Shown one piece after another: positions 40,162-48,502 of a stretch of 64,000 nt of DNA (position 1 is its first letter; every line of letters starts with the position of its first letter). Made by a program: the position numbers and the translations under genes. The notes beneath the pieces were generated by a model. The model was not told where the DNA came from. It made no database searches and was given only the letters and a program-made list of their open reading frames with translations. The stretch is taken from positions 61,433-125,432 of IMG/VR virus record IMGVR_UViG_3300036832_001166; one strand, given 5' to 3'. The stretch comes from a virus.

Positions 40162-40533
40162 AGCGACTACTTCGAACGCGTCGTCATCCCCGACCCCGTC
40201 GAGCCGCCATGCCCCGCCGCTGCCCTGGTGTCGGAAGCGGCTGGGGGCACCGGCTGCGTCTGCCGCATCACTCGGAACCTGATCGACAGCCGACGGAACC
40301 CTTCGACACTGCGGGCCTACTGCTTCAGCTCGGACGGCTATCGGACGTGCCCCACGTGGCGCGCCGACCGCGAGGAGCTGTGGCGCAGCAAGACGATCCG
40401 CGACCTGCTGAACCGGAAGGGCGATCTGGTCTCCGGACACCCGGAGGATCTTCAGCGGACGCAGGGACTGGCGCTGGCGACCGAGGCACAGGAGCGCGAG
40501 GCATGGCTACTGCAACGCGAGCGCGAGCGCTAG
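40159..40533 (+). CDS. Cysteine-containing hypothetical protein
   Basis: 124 residues, GTG start. CVCRITRNLIDS, then YCFSSDGYRTCPTW give four cysteines in a pattern suggestive of a metal or Fe-S site; the C-terminus is helical (LQRTQGLALATEAQEREAWL). Unknown. Confidence 0.65.
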   Translation: MSDYFERVVIPDPVEPPCPAAALVSEAAGGTGCVCRITRNLIDSRRNPSTLRAYCFSSDGYRTCPTWRADREELWRSKTIRDLLNRKGDLVSGHPEDLQRTQGLALATEAQEREAWLLQRERER

Positions 40534-40697
40534 CCACGCACGTGTACGTGACCGACGAGGTTGCCTTGCTGTACGTCCTGGAGATCGGCGCGCCGGACGC
40601 CGCCGTAGTCGAGAACGCCCTCACCGGCGACGTCACCCGGATGAGAGCGTCCGCCTTGCGCGAGTGGCGCGTCGTCACCCCGCGGGAGGGCGACTGA
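40503..40697 (+). CDS. Small hypothetical protein
   Basis: 64 residues, ATG 40503 overlapping the previous gene by 31 nt. HVYVTDEVALLYVLEIGAPD and VTRMRASALREWRVVTPRE suggest a small beta-barrel. It converges with the HNH gene and overlaps its end by 23 nt. Confidence 0.58.
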   Translation: MATATRARALATHVYVTDEVALLYVLEIGAPDAAVVENALTGDVTRMRASALREWRVVTPREGD

Positions 40698-41223
40698 CGT
40701 GCGGGCAGACGCCGAGCATCGCGATGGCGGCGTTGCAGTTCCAGCACAGCAACCGGTACTCCTGTGGCCAGCCCTGACGCTTGAGCAGGGCACAGAGCTT
40801 GTCTGGGGACAGGCGCCCGCTGCGGTGTCTGGCGTTCCGGTGCTCGTCCGGCACTCCGTTCGGATGGTCGAGGCAGAGGAACACCGGCTCGCTCTCGCCG
40901 CAGCAGGCGCACCGGCCACCGTACGCGGCGATCATCTCCGCGCGGAACCGCTGCCGATGCTCGCGCCCGTGCCGCGCTCCGTGGATCGCTGCGGAAGCAT
41001 TGACGGCGGCGCGCTGGTGATCTCGACAGTAGGTCTGCTTGCCGTCCTTGCGCTTCTCATTGGGACCGAAGTCAGCGAGCGGCCGCTCCGCGCCACACCG
41101 CGCGCACCACTTGTAGCCAGGCTGCGCAGGATGGCGACGGCCGTGACCGCGCAGGTACTTGCCGGTGCGCGTCGTCCCGCCGCATCCGCAGGCGCATGGA
41201 AGCTCAACGATTGGAAGAGGCAT
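40675..41223 (-). CDS. HNH endonuclease on the opposite strand
   Basis: 182 residues from ATG 41223. Zinc motifs CACGCGGT and CARCGAERP, then CACCGESEPVFLCLDHPNG, LLCWNCNAAIAMLG and CPH: an HNH core with an extended zinc-rich N-terminus. Being alone on the minus strand between small genes and portal it looks like a mobile homing-type insertion. It shares an overlapping bidirectional promoter with the portal. Confidence 0.85.
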   Translation of the reverse strand: MPLPIVELPCACGCGGTTRTGKYLRGHGRRHPAQPGYKWCARCGAERPLADFGPNEKRKDGKQTYCRDHQRAAVNASAAIHGARHGREHRQRFRAEMIAAYGGRCACCGESEPVFLCLDHPNGVPDEHRNARHRSGRLSPDKLCALLKRQGWPQEYRLLCWNCNAAIAMLGVCPHVSRPPAG

Positions 41224-41230
41224 AGTCTGA

Positions 41231-41240
41231 ATCGTACAGG
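41231..41240. promoter_or_regulatory. Overlapping divergent leaderless -10 elements
   Basis: ATCGTACAGG contains TACGAT on the minus strand (41236 to 41231, 7 nt before the HNH ATG) and TACAGG on the plus strand (41235-41240, 8 nt before the portal GTG). The two -10 hexamers share two bases. Confidence 0.6.
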
Positions 41241-41248
41241 GGTGAGCC

Positions 41249-43315
41249 GTGGCACGTGAATGGGTGACCCGGCTGCAAGAGGCCGCCGAGGTGCGGACAG
41301 GCAAGAAAGTCGTGGATACCGACTACATCGAGCTGCTTGAGGCAAGCGATGTGGAACGGAGGTCCATGCAGAAAGAGCTGGACCTCTTAGGGTGGTATGT
41401 ATTAGACTATATTGGAGGCCAGCCTCAGGAGGTCAAGCCCCAGGAGCGGCGCCGGATGGCCGCTCAAGCCCGGATGGTGTGGGTGCAGGATCCGGTCGCC
41501 GGGGCGAACGTCGAGCTGTCCTGCAACTTCATCTTCGGCCGCGGCGTCCCCAAGCCGAAGGCCGCCGACGAGAAGGTGCAGGAGGTCATCGACGAGGCGT
41601 GGGATGACCCGGACAACAAGGCGGTCCTGACCACCTATCCGGCGCAGGTGGCGCTCTGCACCGACCTGGTGCTGCAGTCCAACCTGTTCCTGCTGTTCTT
41701 CCAGGGCGACGACGGCAAGGTCAAGCTCGGCCTGCTCGACCACGACTCCGTCGAGGACGTCGTCCGCGACTCCAACAACCGGCTGCGCGTCCTGTACTAC
41801 GTCGCCCGGCGCCGCGTCTACGGCTGGGACTTCGAGAATGACCGCCCGTCGATCAAATCTCAGATGGACCAGCAGGACCCCAGCAAGCCGCGCGTCCAGT
41901 ACTACCAGGCGCTCGCCGCCACCGACACCGAGACCGGCGAGCTGGACACCGAGGATGACCCGTGCCCGCCTAACAAGCTCGCCGAGGGGCTCGTCTACCA
42001 CATTGCGATCAACCGCGGCTCCGAGCAGGTGTTCGGCGTCCCGGCGATGCGCCGACTCGTGAAGTGGATGGCGGCCCTGAACGATTTCATGGCGGCGCGC
42101 GTGGACCTGACGCAGGCCGCGGCCGCGTTCATCATGCGCCGGTCGGTGAAGGGCTCGCCGCAGCAGGTGGCGAACATCGCGGCCAAGGCCATCTCCCGCC
42201 GCTCCAACCTGGCCGCCACCTCGGTCGACGATCCGACGATGGGGCTCGTCCAGGCGGGCCCGCGGCCCGGCTCGATCCTGAACGACTCCGACTCGGTCAC
42301 GACGCAGCCGTTCACCGTCCCGACGCAGGCGCCGCAGGCGGCGCAGGACGCGCAGATGATCCGCTCTCAGATCAGCGCTGCGACGTGGCCGCAGCACTAT
42401 CTCGGCGACCAGTCCAACGCGAACCTGGCGACAGCGACCGCGCTGGAGCTGCCGGTCGTCAAGAAGGTCGAGGCGTTCCAGGAACTCTTCGAGGGCCTGT
42501 TCCGCACGTTCATCGACCGGTCCATCCAGCAGGCCGTCGACAACGGCAAGCTGCCGACGTCGCTGACGCCGGAGGAGCGCGCCCGGCTGAAGTCCAAGAA
42601 GCCGGAGAACCAGGTGCCGGGCGCGCCGGGGATCACGCCGCCCGCCGCGCCGATCCAGACCGAGCCGCCGGAGTCACAGACCGAGCCGAGCACCAACGGT
42701 GCCGGGCCGACCGCGTTGAGCGCGGGCTACGAGGGTCAGACCGAGGACGAGGAGGACACGGAGCGGGATCTCTCGTACGAGTTCTCGATGCCGAGCGCGC
42801 TGAAGCGTCAGATGGCCGATTTGATCAACTCGATCGCGAACATTGCTCGCACCTTCGATCCGAACAACACCAACGTCGAACTCTCCCGCACCTTGCTGGG
42901 CGTCGCGCTCGGCCAGGGCCTGGAGCTGGCCGACCCGGCGGCCGCCGTCGAGCGGATCCTGCCCGAGGGCTACGTCGACCCGATGCTCGCCGCGCAGATG
43001 CAGGCTGCTGGTGGCGCGGCGCCGCCTGGCGCTCCGCCCGGTGGACCGCCGCCGCTGCTGCCGGATCAGCCGAATATGTTCGGGCCCGGCGGCCCGGCGC
43101 CCGGTGAGGGTCCAACGCCTGGTCAGGGCCCTGACGGTGAGCAGAACCCCTACGGCGCTCAAGGCTTCTCCAGCGAGTACCAGGGCAGCCAGGGCCAGAT
43201 GAATCAGGCGTCCGAGCGCCAGGGGACGCTGGAGGCCTTGCTGGAGCAGGAGCTGGGCGAGATCGTCGACGGGCTGCTGGCCGACCCAGCCGTGAACGGC
43301 GACGGCGGCGGATAG
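41249..43315 (+). CDS. Portal protein
   Basis: 688 residues, GTG start, apparently leaderless. Core WVQDPVAGANVELSCNFIFG, LGLLDHDSVEDVV, KSQMDQQDPSKPRVQYYQAL and RSQISAATWPQHYLGDQSNA (with TATALELPVVKKVE) are typical of a large portal. The C-terminal ~200 residues are Pro/Gly/Gln-rich and flexible. It forms the dodecameric vertex ring through which TerL packages DNA. No capsid gene follows directly: the polyvalent MuF gene does, across an inserted moron. Confidence 0.9.
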   Translation: MAREWVTRLQEAAEVRTGKKVVDTDYIELLEASDVERRSMQKELDLLGWYVLDYIGGQPQEVKPQERRRMAAQARMVWVQDPVAGANVELSCNFIFGRGVPKPKAADEKVQEVIDEAWDDPDNKAVLTTYPAQVALCTDLVLQSNLFLLFFQGDDGKVKLGLLDHDSVEDVVRDSNNRLRVLYYVARRRVYGWDFENDRPSIKSQMDQQDPSKPRVQYYQALAATDTETGELDTEDDPCPPNKLAEGLVYHIAINRGSEQVFGVPAMRRLVKWMAALNDFMAARVDLTQAAAAFIMRRSVKGSPQQVANIAAKAISRRSNLAATSVDDPTMGLVQAGPRPGSILNDSDSVTTQPFTVPTQAPQAAQDAQMIRSQISAATWPQHYLGDQSNANLATATALELPVVKKVEAFQELFEGLFRTFIDRSIQQAVDNGKLPTSLTPEERARLKSKKPENQVPGAPGITPPAAPIQTEPPESQTEPSTNGAGPTALSAGYEGQTEDEEDTERDLSYEFSMPSALKRQMADLINSIANIARTFDPNNTNVELSRTLLGVALGQGLELADPAAAVERILPEGYVDPMLAAQMQAAGGAAPPGAPPGGPPPLLPDQPNMFGPGGPAPGEGPTPGQGPDGEQNPYGAQGFSSEYQGSQGQMNQASERQGTLEALLEQELGEIVDGLLADPAVNGDGGG

Positions 43316-43325
43316 TCCGCCCGAG

Positions 43326-43350
43326 GGGCCGCCCCCGCGTGGGGGACGGC
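43326..43350. terminator. Hairpin between convergent portal and moron
   Basis: GGCCGCCCCC and GGGGGACGGCC around GCGT form an imperfect stem just after the portal stop and before the stop of the moron gene. It could terminate both. Confidence 0.65.
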
Positions 43351-43367
43351 CCTGTGGGGACAGGCGG

Positions 43368-45068
43368 TTAGCGAACGACGCTGGCCCGCACGCGCACCAC
43401 GCGGCGGTTGAGCATCACACGCAGGACGTGCCCGCGATGCACCTGGCGCGTCGCCCGAGCGACGATCACGCCGTGAGCGGACAGCTCACGCAGCGCGACC
43501 CGGCACACCTCGGCGTTGCCGCGGATCCGGAGCAGCAGCTCCGGGCGCAGCACGCCGTTGACGCGCACCAGGATCACGCGAGCGATCACGACGCACTTGT
43601 TGCCGTGAGCGATCGGCTCAACGACCGGCGTTGGCGTCACCGTGATCGGCGGCGTTGACGTCGGCAGCGTGGTCGGCGCCGTGGTGGTGGCACCGGTGCC
43701 CGACCCGATCACCGGAGCGGTCGTGGCCGTGCCGGTGGTGGCGTTGGTGAACGACGCCTCGGTCACGCCCGTGCCGACGAGAACCTTGAGCAGTCGCCCG
43801 CCCAGGTCGGCTGAGACCAGATCGGCCGCCGGGTCAGACGCCTCGGCGATCACGGACAGCCCGGCGGTCGCGGCCTCCTGGACCGACACTGTCGAGTTGA
43901 ACGCGAACTTGCCCGCGATGGCGCAGTAGCCCGCTGGCACGTCGAGGTTCTGGGTGCCGTTGATCACGAAGTGGAACACCTGGCCCACCGTGACACCGAC
44001 GCCCGCGTTCTTGCAGACCTTCAGGAGCTGGTCAGAGACCACCTGATCGGTGTAGGACACGACCGTCTCGCCCGAGCCGAGGATGACCGACACCTTGCGG
44101 TTGGGCAGGTCGATCGAGCCCGGCACCTGGCGGTTGTTTGACACGTCGATGGCGGACACGTCGGTCCCGGGGGTGATGCCCTCCTGGATGTCGACGCGCG
44201 TCCCGCCGGAGAACGGCGTCTGCACCAGCGCGCAGCCGCCCGGAGCGGCCTGCGCGACGGCCGAGACCGTCTGGCCGTTGGCGGTGAAGCTGAACACCGT
44301 CCCGACCAGCGACGGGGTTCCGGCGATCTTGCAGATCTTCAGCCGCGACGTCGAGTTCACGAACGTCTCGATCGTCTCGTTGTTGACGTCTGCGCCCGGC
44401 GCGATCCGCACCTGGCTGGTACCGGCGGACAGGTTGTCGGTGATCAGATCGCCTGCGTTGACCGTGGACACGCTGACCACGTCGGTGTCGTTGGCGCCGA
44501 TCTCATCGACCTCGATGTTCCCGGCGGGCACGCGAAGCGAGTTGGTGCATGCTCCCACGGGAACGCTGACCGTCTGGCTGAAGCCAAACGGCCCGGTGAT
44601 CTTGAACGAGAACGAGCCGGTCAGGCCCGACCCGGTCTGCGCCGACTTGCAGATCTCCAGATGGCCGAACTGCGCCTGGTTGGTGACCTCAAGCGTGGTG
44701 GTGTTGCTCACATCCCCCGCCGGGACGCTCACGACCGCCGAACGGTTCGCCAGGCTCGACGAGATAAGCCGGTCAGCCGGGATCGTGTCCACCGCGGTCT
44801 GGGCCGAGGCGGCCGTCCCGGACTCGACGATGCTGTGGTTGCCCGCCGCCACCTGCAGCGGCGCCGAACACCCGCCCGAGTTGACACTGACCGACGGCCC
44901 GTTATCGACCGAGAACGCAAACGGGCCCGACACCGGGTCCACCGACGTCGACTTCTTACAGATCTCCAGGTAGCCCGTCTGGGCCACCGTGGCCGAGGCG
45001 AGCGCGGGAAATACCGCGAATGCCAGCGCGATCAATGTCGCGCAGCCCAACAGTGCTGCTTTCTTCAT
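43368..45068 (-). CDS. Secreted four-repeat protein (moron candidate)
   Basis: 566 residues, ATG after CCCGAGAGGGAACC. A signal peptide is clear (MKKAALLGCATLIALAFAVF then PALASA). Four repeats of ~100 residues each start with a LEICKKS/LEICKSA/LKICKIA/LKVCKNA motif and share VPAGxxxVxE cores and two conserved cysteines, like prealbumin-like or SpaA-type beta domains. A Thr/Pro-rich linker and a short Arg/Val-rich C-terminal domain follow. Single gene on the opposite strand between portal and MuF genes, hence likely expressed independently. Probable host-surface modifier (adhesion or exclusion); exact role unknown. Confidence 0.78.
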   Translation of the reverse strand: MKKAALLGCATLIALAFAVFPALASATVAQTGYLEICKKSTSVDPVSGPFAFSVDNGPSVSVNSGGCSAPLQVAAGNHSIVESGTAASAQTAVDTIPADRLISSSLANRSAVVSVPAGDVSNTTTLEVTNQAQFGHLEICKSAQTGSGLTGSFSFKITGPFGFSQTVSVPVGACTNSLRVPAGNIEVDEIGANDTDVVSVSTVNAGDLITDNLSAGTSQVRIAPGADVNNETIETFVNSTSRLKICKIAGTPSLVGTVFSFTANGQTVSAVAQAAPGGCALVQTPFSGGTRVDIQEGITPGTDVSAIDVSNNRQVPGSIDLPNRKVSVILGSGETVVSYTDQVVSDQLLKVCKNAGVGVTVGQVFHFVINGTQNLDVPAGYCAIAGKFAFNSTVSVQEAATAGLSVIAEASDPAADLVSADLGGRLLKVLVGTGVTEASFTNATTGTATTAPVIGSGTGATTTAPTTLPTSTPPITVTPTPVVEPIAHGNKCVVIARVILVRVNGVLRPELLLRIRGNAEVCRVALRELSAHGVIVARATRQVHRGHVLRVMLNRRVVRVRASVVR

Positions 45069-45349
45069 GGTTCCCTCTCGGGTTGACGTAGGAAATGTGC
45101 TGCTCTGACAGCGGTTCTGCTAACGACCCAGACTGCCCCCTTTCCCCATTGCGACCCTGTCTCACCCCCTTGTAACGCCCGGCCCCACCGAAAGATGGTC
45201 TTTCTGGCGCGAGCAGCGCGAAAAGAGTCGCAATTTCCGCCGTTTCTCTGACGCCTGATCTGCCGCAGCGCGATTATCGTCCGTCCTCTTTCGTTGCTGT
45301 CAGGTCTGGTTTGCGCTAGCCGCTTGGTTCGCCCGTAGGCTGGGTTGCG
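45069..45349. other. Divergent control region
   Basis: 281 nt between the moron and the MuF gene, visibly less GC-rich than its surroundings. It contains a small inverted repeat GAAAGA/TCTTTC near 45190 and the leaderless promoter at 45336. No gene seen. Confidence 0.55.
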
Positions 45350-45352
45350 ATG
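45336..45352 (+). promoter_or_regulatory. Candidate leaderless promoter of the MuF polyvalent gene
   Basis: TAGGCT (45336-45341), eight bases, ATG 45350; same hexamer as before the tail fibre (12299). Confidence 0.6.
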
Positions 45353-48300
45353 GCCGTCGCAGACCCGCAGCCGCCGGAACAGCAGCTTCATCCGGACGCG
45401 CAGCGGATCATCACCGCGGCGCAGACCGGCGCGGCGATCAGCACTGGCGGACAGGTTGCGAAGGCGGCGACCGTAGGTCCGGCGATCGCGGCGTCAGCAC
45501 CCGCGGTCGCCGCGGGCAAGATCGTATCGGCGGGCGTCGAGACCGCGGAGTTCGGCATCAAGGTCGCGCTCGCGCTCCGGATCCTGCGCAAGCTGTTCAA
45601 AGGCCACAAGATGGAGTCGGCGACGTGGCTGGAGAACGAGCTGCGCCGACGCTTCCCGAACGCTGACCCGGCCGTGATCCGCGCGGCGGTGCAGCGCGAG
45701 ATGCAGTTTGAGCAGGCGTTCCAGCGCAAGGCGCTGGCGCGGACCGAGCGTGACATGCACGCCGCCGGGCAGCTCCCGACGCCGCAGGCGCGCGCCAAGC
45801 GTGCCGGGGAGATCATCGCCCGCGAGAAGCACTACAACGCGCTGCGCGAGCAGGCGCTGCTGAACCGGGCGATCGCGCACGTGGAGAACGCCGGGGTCAA
45901 GGCCGTCTCGCCGGACGGCGCGAGGTGGGTGCTGGGCCAGCGCAAGAATCACACGCTCGGCTGCCTGGCGCTGGCCGGGAAGAACTGGCCGTGGGAGGTG
46001 CTCGACACGATCCCGCCGCCGCTGCACACCGGCTGCGGCTGCAGCCTTCAGCCACTGAAGCCCGGCGACACGGTGCCGCCGGTGGCGGACGCGATACGCG
46101 CCGCACGCGCGGCGATGGCGCTGGAGGAGGCCGTCCGCAGCGTCGCTGACGCCGGGGAGATCGACGCCTACCTAGCGGGCCAACCCGCCCGGCCGAGCGT
46201 CTCCAGGGCCCTGGAAATGCTCCAGGAGGCCCGCTACGACGAGGTACTCCACCCACGCGGCCGCGGCGGCCGATGGATCGAGAAGCTCGGCAAGGCGAAG
46301 CTGAAGGTCAAGCCGACCTACGAGGAGCAGGGCGGGTTCACCGGCAAGCGGCTGACCAAGCCTCAGGTGCAGTCGGTCGTGCGCCGCGTGGCGGAGGGAG
46401 TGGTCGACTTCTACGGCGGCGACAAGAAGGCGGTCAACGCCAACTACGACCAGGAGTACACGGCGACCAAGGGCGTCGACGCGCAGTTCCGCCACCCAGA
46501 GGAGGTCTTCCCCGGGATCGCCTACGGCCAGAACGTGGCCGACAAGATCCGCGAGCCCGACATGGGGCTGATCGGCCTGCGGCAGATCGCGCATGAGGCG
46601 GCGCACTCGCTGTCGGGCAACCGGCCTGGACCGCTGCCCGGATTCGCGCAGCATTTTGAGGAGGGCGGCGCGGAGATCCTGTCGATCTGGTTCTGGCATC
46701 ACCGGATGCAGGAGCTTGACCATCGCGACGCGGTCCGCGCGGGCAGCAAGTGGACGGCGCCGGGCGCCGAGACGCTGGCGCACAGCGTGGTCTACCGCAA
46801 CTGGACCGAGGAGTTGATGCGCCGGGCGGCGAGCAAGGTCGGCTGGGACCGCATCGCGATCGTGGATGAGGTGGAGCGCGTGATGCGCGGCGACCACACC
46901 GTCCGGCTGCACTTCCGTGACGAGACCGACCCGAGCTTCGACCTGCCGAAGGATCTGCCCGACGTCGCGAAGGGTGATCACCGCGGCGATGAGGAGGGCG
47001 ACAACGCCGTCGCGCTGATGAAGTGGCTGGTCGACGATGCGGGCGAGCTGCGGGAAGCGGAGTTCACCGAGCGGCTGCATCCGCGCGACCGGCTCGGCAA
47101 GTTCAGCGAGACGCTGCACCGGCTGCACACGATCACGCGCCAGGACGTCGAGGCGGGCCGCGCTCCCGGTCTGAGCGTGTCCGGTGATCTCAGCCCCGGC
47201 GTCGCCGGTCACGCTGGGATTGGCGGGAAGGGGATCCGGCTCAGCCCAAGCTCGTTCGACAAGGAGGGCCGCGTCAGCTCGGCGCTCGTCGCTCACGAGG
47301 CGGGGCACTATCTCGTCAACGACATCATCAAGGACGGCAAGGTCCCCGACGCGCTGGAGCATTACCGCGCCGGATACGGTTACGCCGGTGGCCGCTACCG
47401 GGGCGCTGGGCAGACGATCCTGTTCCGCAACCCGTGGAAGGCGGACGAGGGCGACCGGCCCGAGGAGATGCTCGCGGACGCCTACAGCGCGCTGTTGCAC
47501 GGCGAGAACGAGTTCAGTTACACGCCTGGGCTCGACGGGCCCGACGACCCCGAGTCGCGCGAGCAGGCACGCCAGGAGTTCGAGGCCAGTCCGAAGCACA
47601 AGCTGCTGGACGTCGTAGCGAAGGCGGCGCGCGACGCGGGCTGGCCGGACAAGGCCTTGTACCGGTGGGAGGCCAGCGGCCCGATGTCCAACCGCCAGTA
47701 CCAGCTCAAACTCCGCGAGGCGCACTGGACCGAGTGGCTGCATCCACGCGGCCGCGGCGGAGCGTGGGTCGACGCGATCCACCACGAGATCAAGGAGCCC
47801 AAGGCCGAGGAGCCGCACGAGGGCTTCACCGGCGAGGACTTCGCCCGGGCGATGGACGGCTTTGAGCACGGCGGGATCGTGGCGGTCCGCGCCAACCGCA
47901 CGCAGGTTCAAAACCTGTACGGCGAGGTGTGGCTGAACCTGCAGCGGCCGAGCGAGCCGCGGCCGGTCGGGCTGGCGCGCGTGATCGTCAAGCCGCCGAA
48001 CCACCGTGGCGAGCGCGTCGCGGAGCTGGCGAACATCTACCTGCACGAGGATCAGCAGAGCCAGGGGTTTGGCCGGGCGTTCACCGACCATCTGCTCAGC
48101 ACGCTGCGCGACGGCGGCGTGGACCGCATCAACGTCGAGGCGGTGTCCGTCGGCGGCTACGCGTGGGCGCGCCGCGGGTTCGTGTGGACGGCCGACAAGA
48201 AGGCCGAGCAGCAGCGGATCGTTGCCGACGCGAAGACCGACGGCCGCTGGTCAGAGATCGCCCGGCACACGCTACCGGCGGCGCTGGCCGAGTTTGAGCG

Positions 48301-48490
48301 CAAGATCGACGCCGGGGAGTTCTCGTCGGAGGCGGAGCTGGCCGCCTACGGCATCGACCGGCCGTGGCGCGAGCACGACCTGGAGACCGGCGCGCAGATC
48401 GGCCCGCTGACGTGGCTCGGCAAGCAGCTCATGCTCGGCTCGCGCTGGAAGGGATCACGCCCCGTTGTCGTAGCTCAAGACGTGCGCTAG
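45350..48490 (+). CDS. Polyvalent MuF-type virion protein with two zincins and GNAT
   Basis: 1046 residues. N-terminal MuF-like minor head domain (~150-260): WVLGQRKNHTLGCLALAG and PPPLHTGCGCSLQPL. Then three modules, each introduced by the same motif: LHPRGRGGRW (residue 300) before a zincin with IAHEAAHSLSG (~413) and EEGGAEIL; LHPRDRLGKF (576) before a zincin with LVAHEAGHYLVND (~648) and PEEMLADAYS; LHPRGRGGAW (797) before a GNAT-like acetyltransferase (VGLARVIVKPP, LANIYLHEDQQSQGFGRAF, ~880-935). This matches the concept of polyvalent proteins injected with phage DNA to counter host defence or reprogram the cell. Catalytic activity is inferred from intact motifs. Confidence 0.82.
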   Translation: MAVADPQPPEQQLHPDAQRIITAAQTGAAISTGGQVAKAATVGPAIAASAPAVAAGKIVSAGVETAEFGIKVALALRILRKLFKGHKMESATWLENELRRRFPNADPAVIRAAVQREMQFEQAFQRKALARTERDMHAAGQLPTPQARAKRAGEIIAREKHYNALREQALLNRAIAHVENAGVKAVSPDGARWVLGQRKNHTLGCLALAGKNWPWEVLDTIPPPLHTGCGCSLQPLKPGDTVPPVADAIRAARAAMALEEAVRSVADAGEIDAYLAGQPARPSVSRALEMLQEARYDEVLHPRGRGGRWIEKLGKAKLKVKPTYEEQGGFTGKRLTKPQVQSVVRRVAEGVVDFYGGDKKAVNANYDQEYTATKGVDAQFRHPEEVFPGIAYGQNVADKIREPDMGLIGLRQIAHEAAHSLSGNRPGPLPGFAQHFEEGGAEILSIWFWHHRMQELDHRDAVRAGSKWTAPGAETLAHSVVYRNWTEELMRRAASKVGWDRIAIVDEVERVMRGDHTVRLHFRDETDPSFDLPKDLPDVAKGDHRGDEEGDNAVALMKWLVDDAGELREAEFTERLHPRDRLGKFSETLHRLHTITRQDVEAGRAPGLSVSGDLSPGVAGHAGIGGKGIRLSPSSFDKEGRVSSALVAHEAGHYLVNDIIKDGKVPDALEHYRAGYGYAGGRYRGAGQTILFRNPWKADEGDRPEEMLADAYSALLHGENEFSYTPGLDGPDDPESREQARQEFEASPKHKLLDVVAKAARDAGWPDKALYRWEASGPMSNRQYQLKLREAHWTEWLHPRGRGGAWVDAIHHEIKEPKAEEPHEGFTGEDFARAMDGFEHGGIVAVRANRTQVQNLYGEVWLNLQRPSEPRPVGLARVIVKPPNHRGERVAELANIYLHEDQQSQGFGRAFTDHLLSTLRDGGVDRINVEAVSVGGYAWARRGFVWTADKKAEQQRIVADAKTDGRWSEIARHTLPAALAEFERKIDAGEFSSEAELAAYGIDRPWREHDLETGAQIGPLTWLGKQLMLGSRWKGSRPVVVAQDVR
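46247..46276 (+). repeat. LHPR module motif, copy 1
   Basis: Encodes LHPRGRGGRW at residue 300 of the MuF protein, just before zincin 1. Confidence 0.75.
47075..47104 (+). repeat. LHPR module motif, copy 2
   Basis: Encodes LHPRDRLGKF at residue 576, just before zincin 2. Confidence 0.75.
47738..47767 (+). repeat. LHPR module motif, copy 3
   Basis: Encodes LHPRGRGGAW at residue 797, just before the GNAT-like domain. Confidence 0.75.
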
Positions 48491-48493
48491 AAT
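48471..48493 (+). promoter_or_regulatory. Box promoter inside the end of the MuF gene
   Basis: TAGCTCAAGACGTGCGCTA with TAGAAT (48488-48493), nine bases, ATG 48503. It permits separate expression of the second polyvalent gene; the GGGGG before the start may lie upstream of the transcript. Confidence 0.7.
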
Positions 48494-48502
48494 AGGGGGC
48501 AT

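Noticed and set aside
45096-45110. Further operator box upstream of the moron
   Set aside because: Contains TGTGCTG but neither the left half of the dyad nor a TANNNT hexamer.
46172-48091. 639-codon minus-strand open frame opposite the MuF polyvalent gene
   Set aside because: GC-rich third-position shadow; composition is Arg/Val/Leu-rich without domains, whereas the plus frame has clear MuF, zincin and GNAT motifs.
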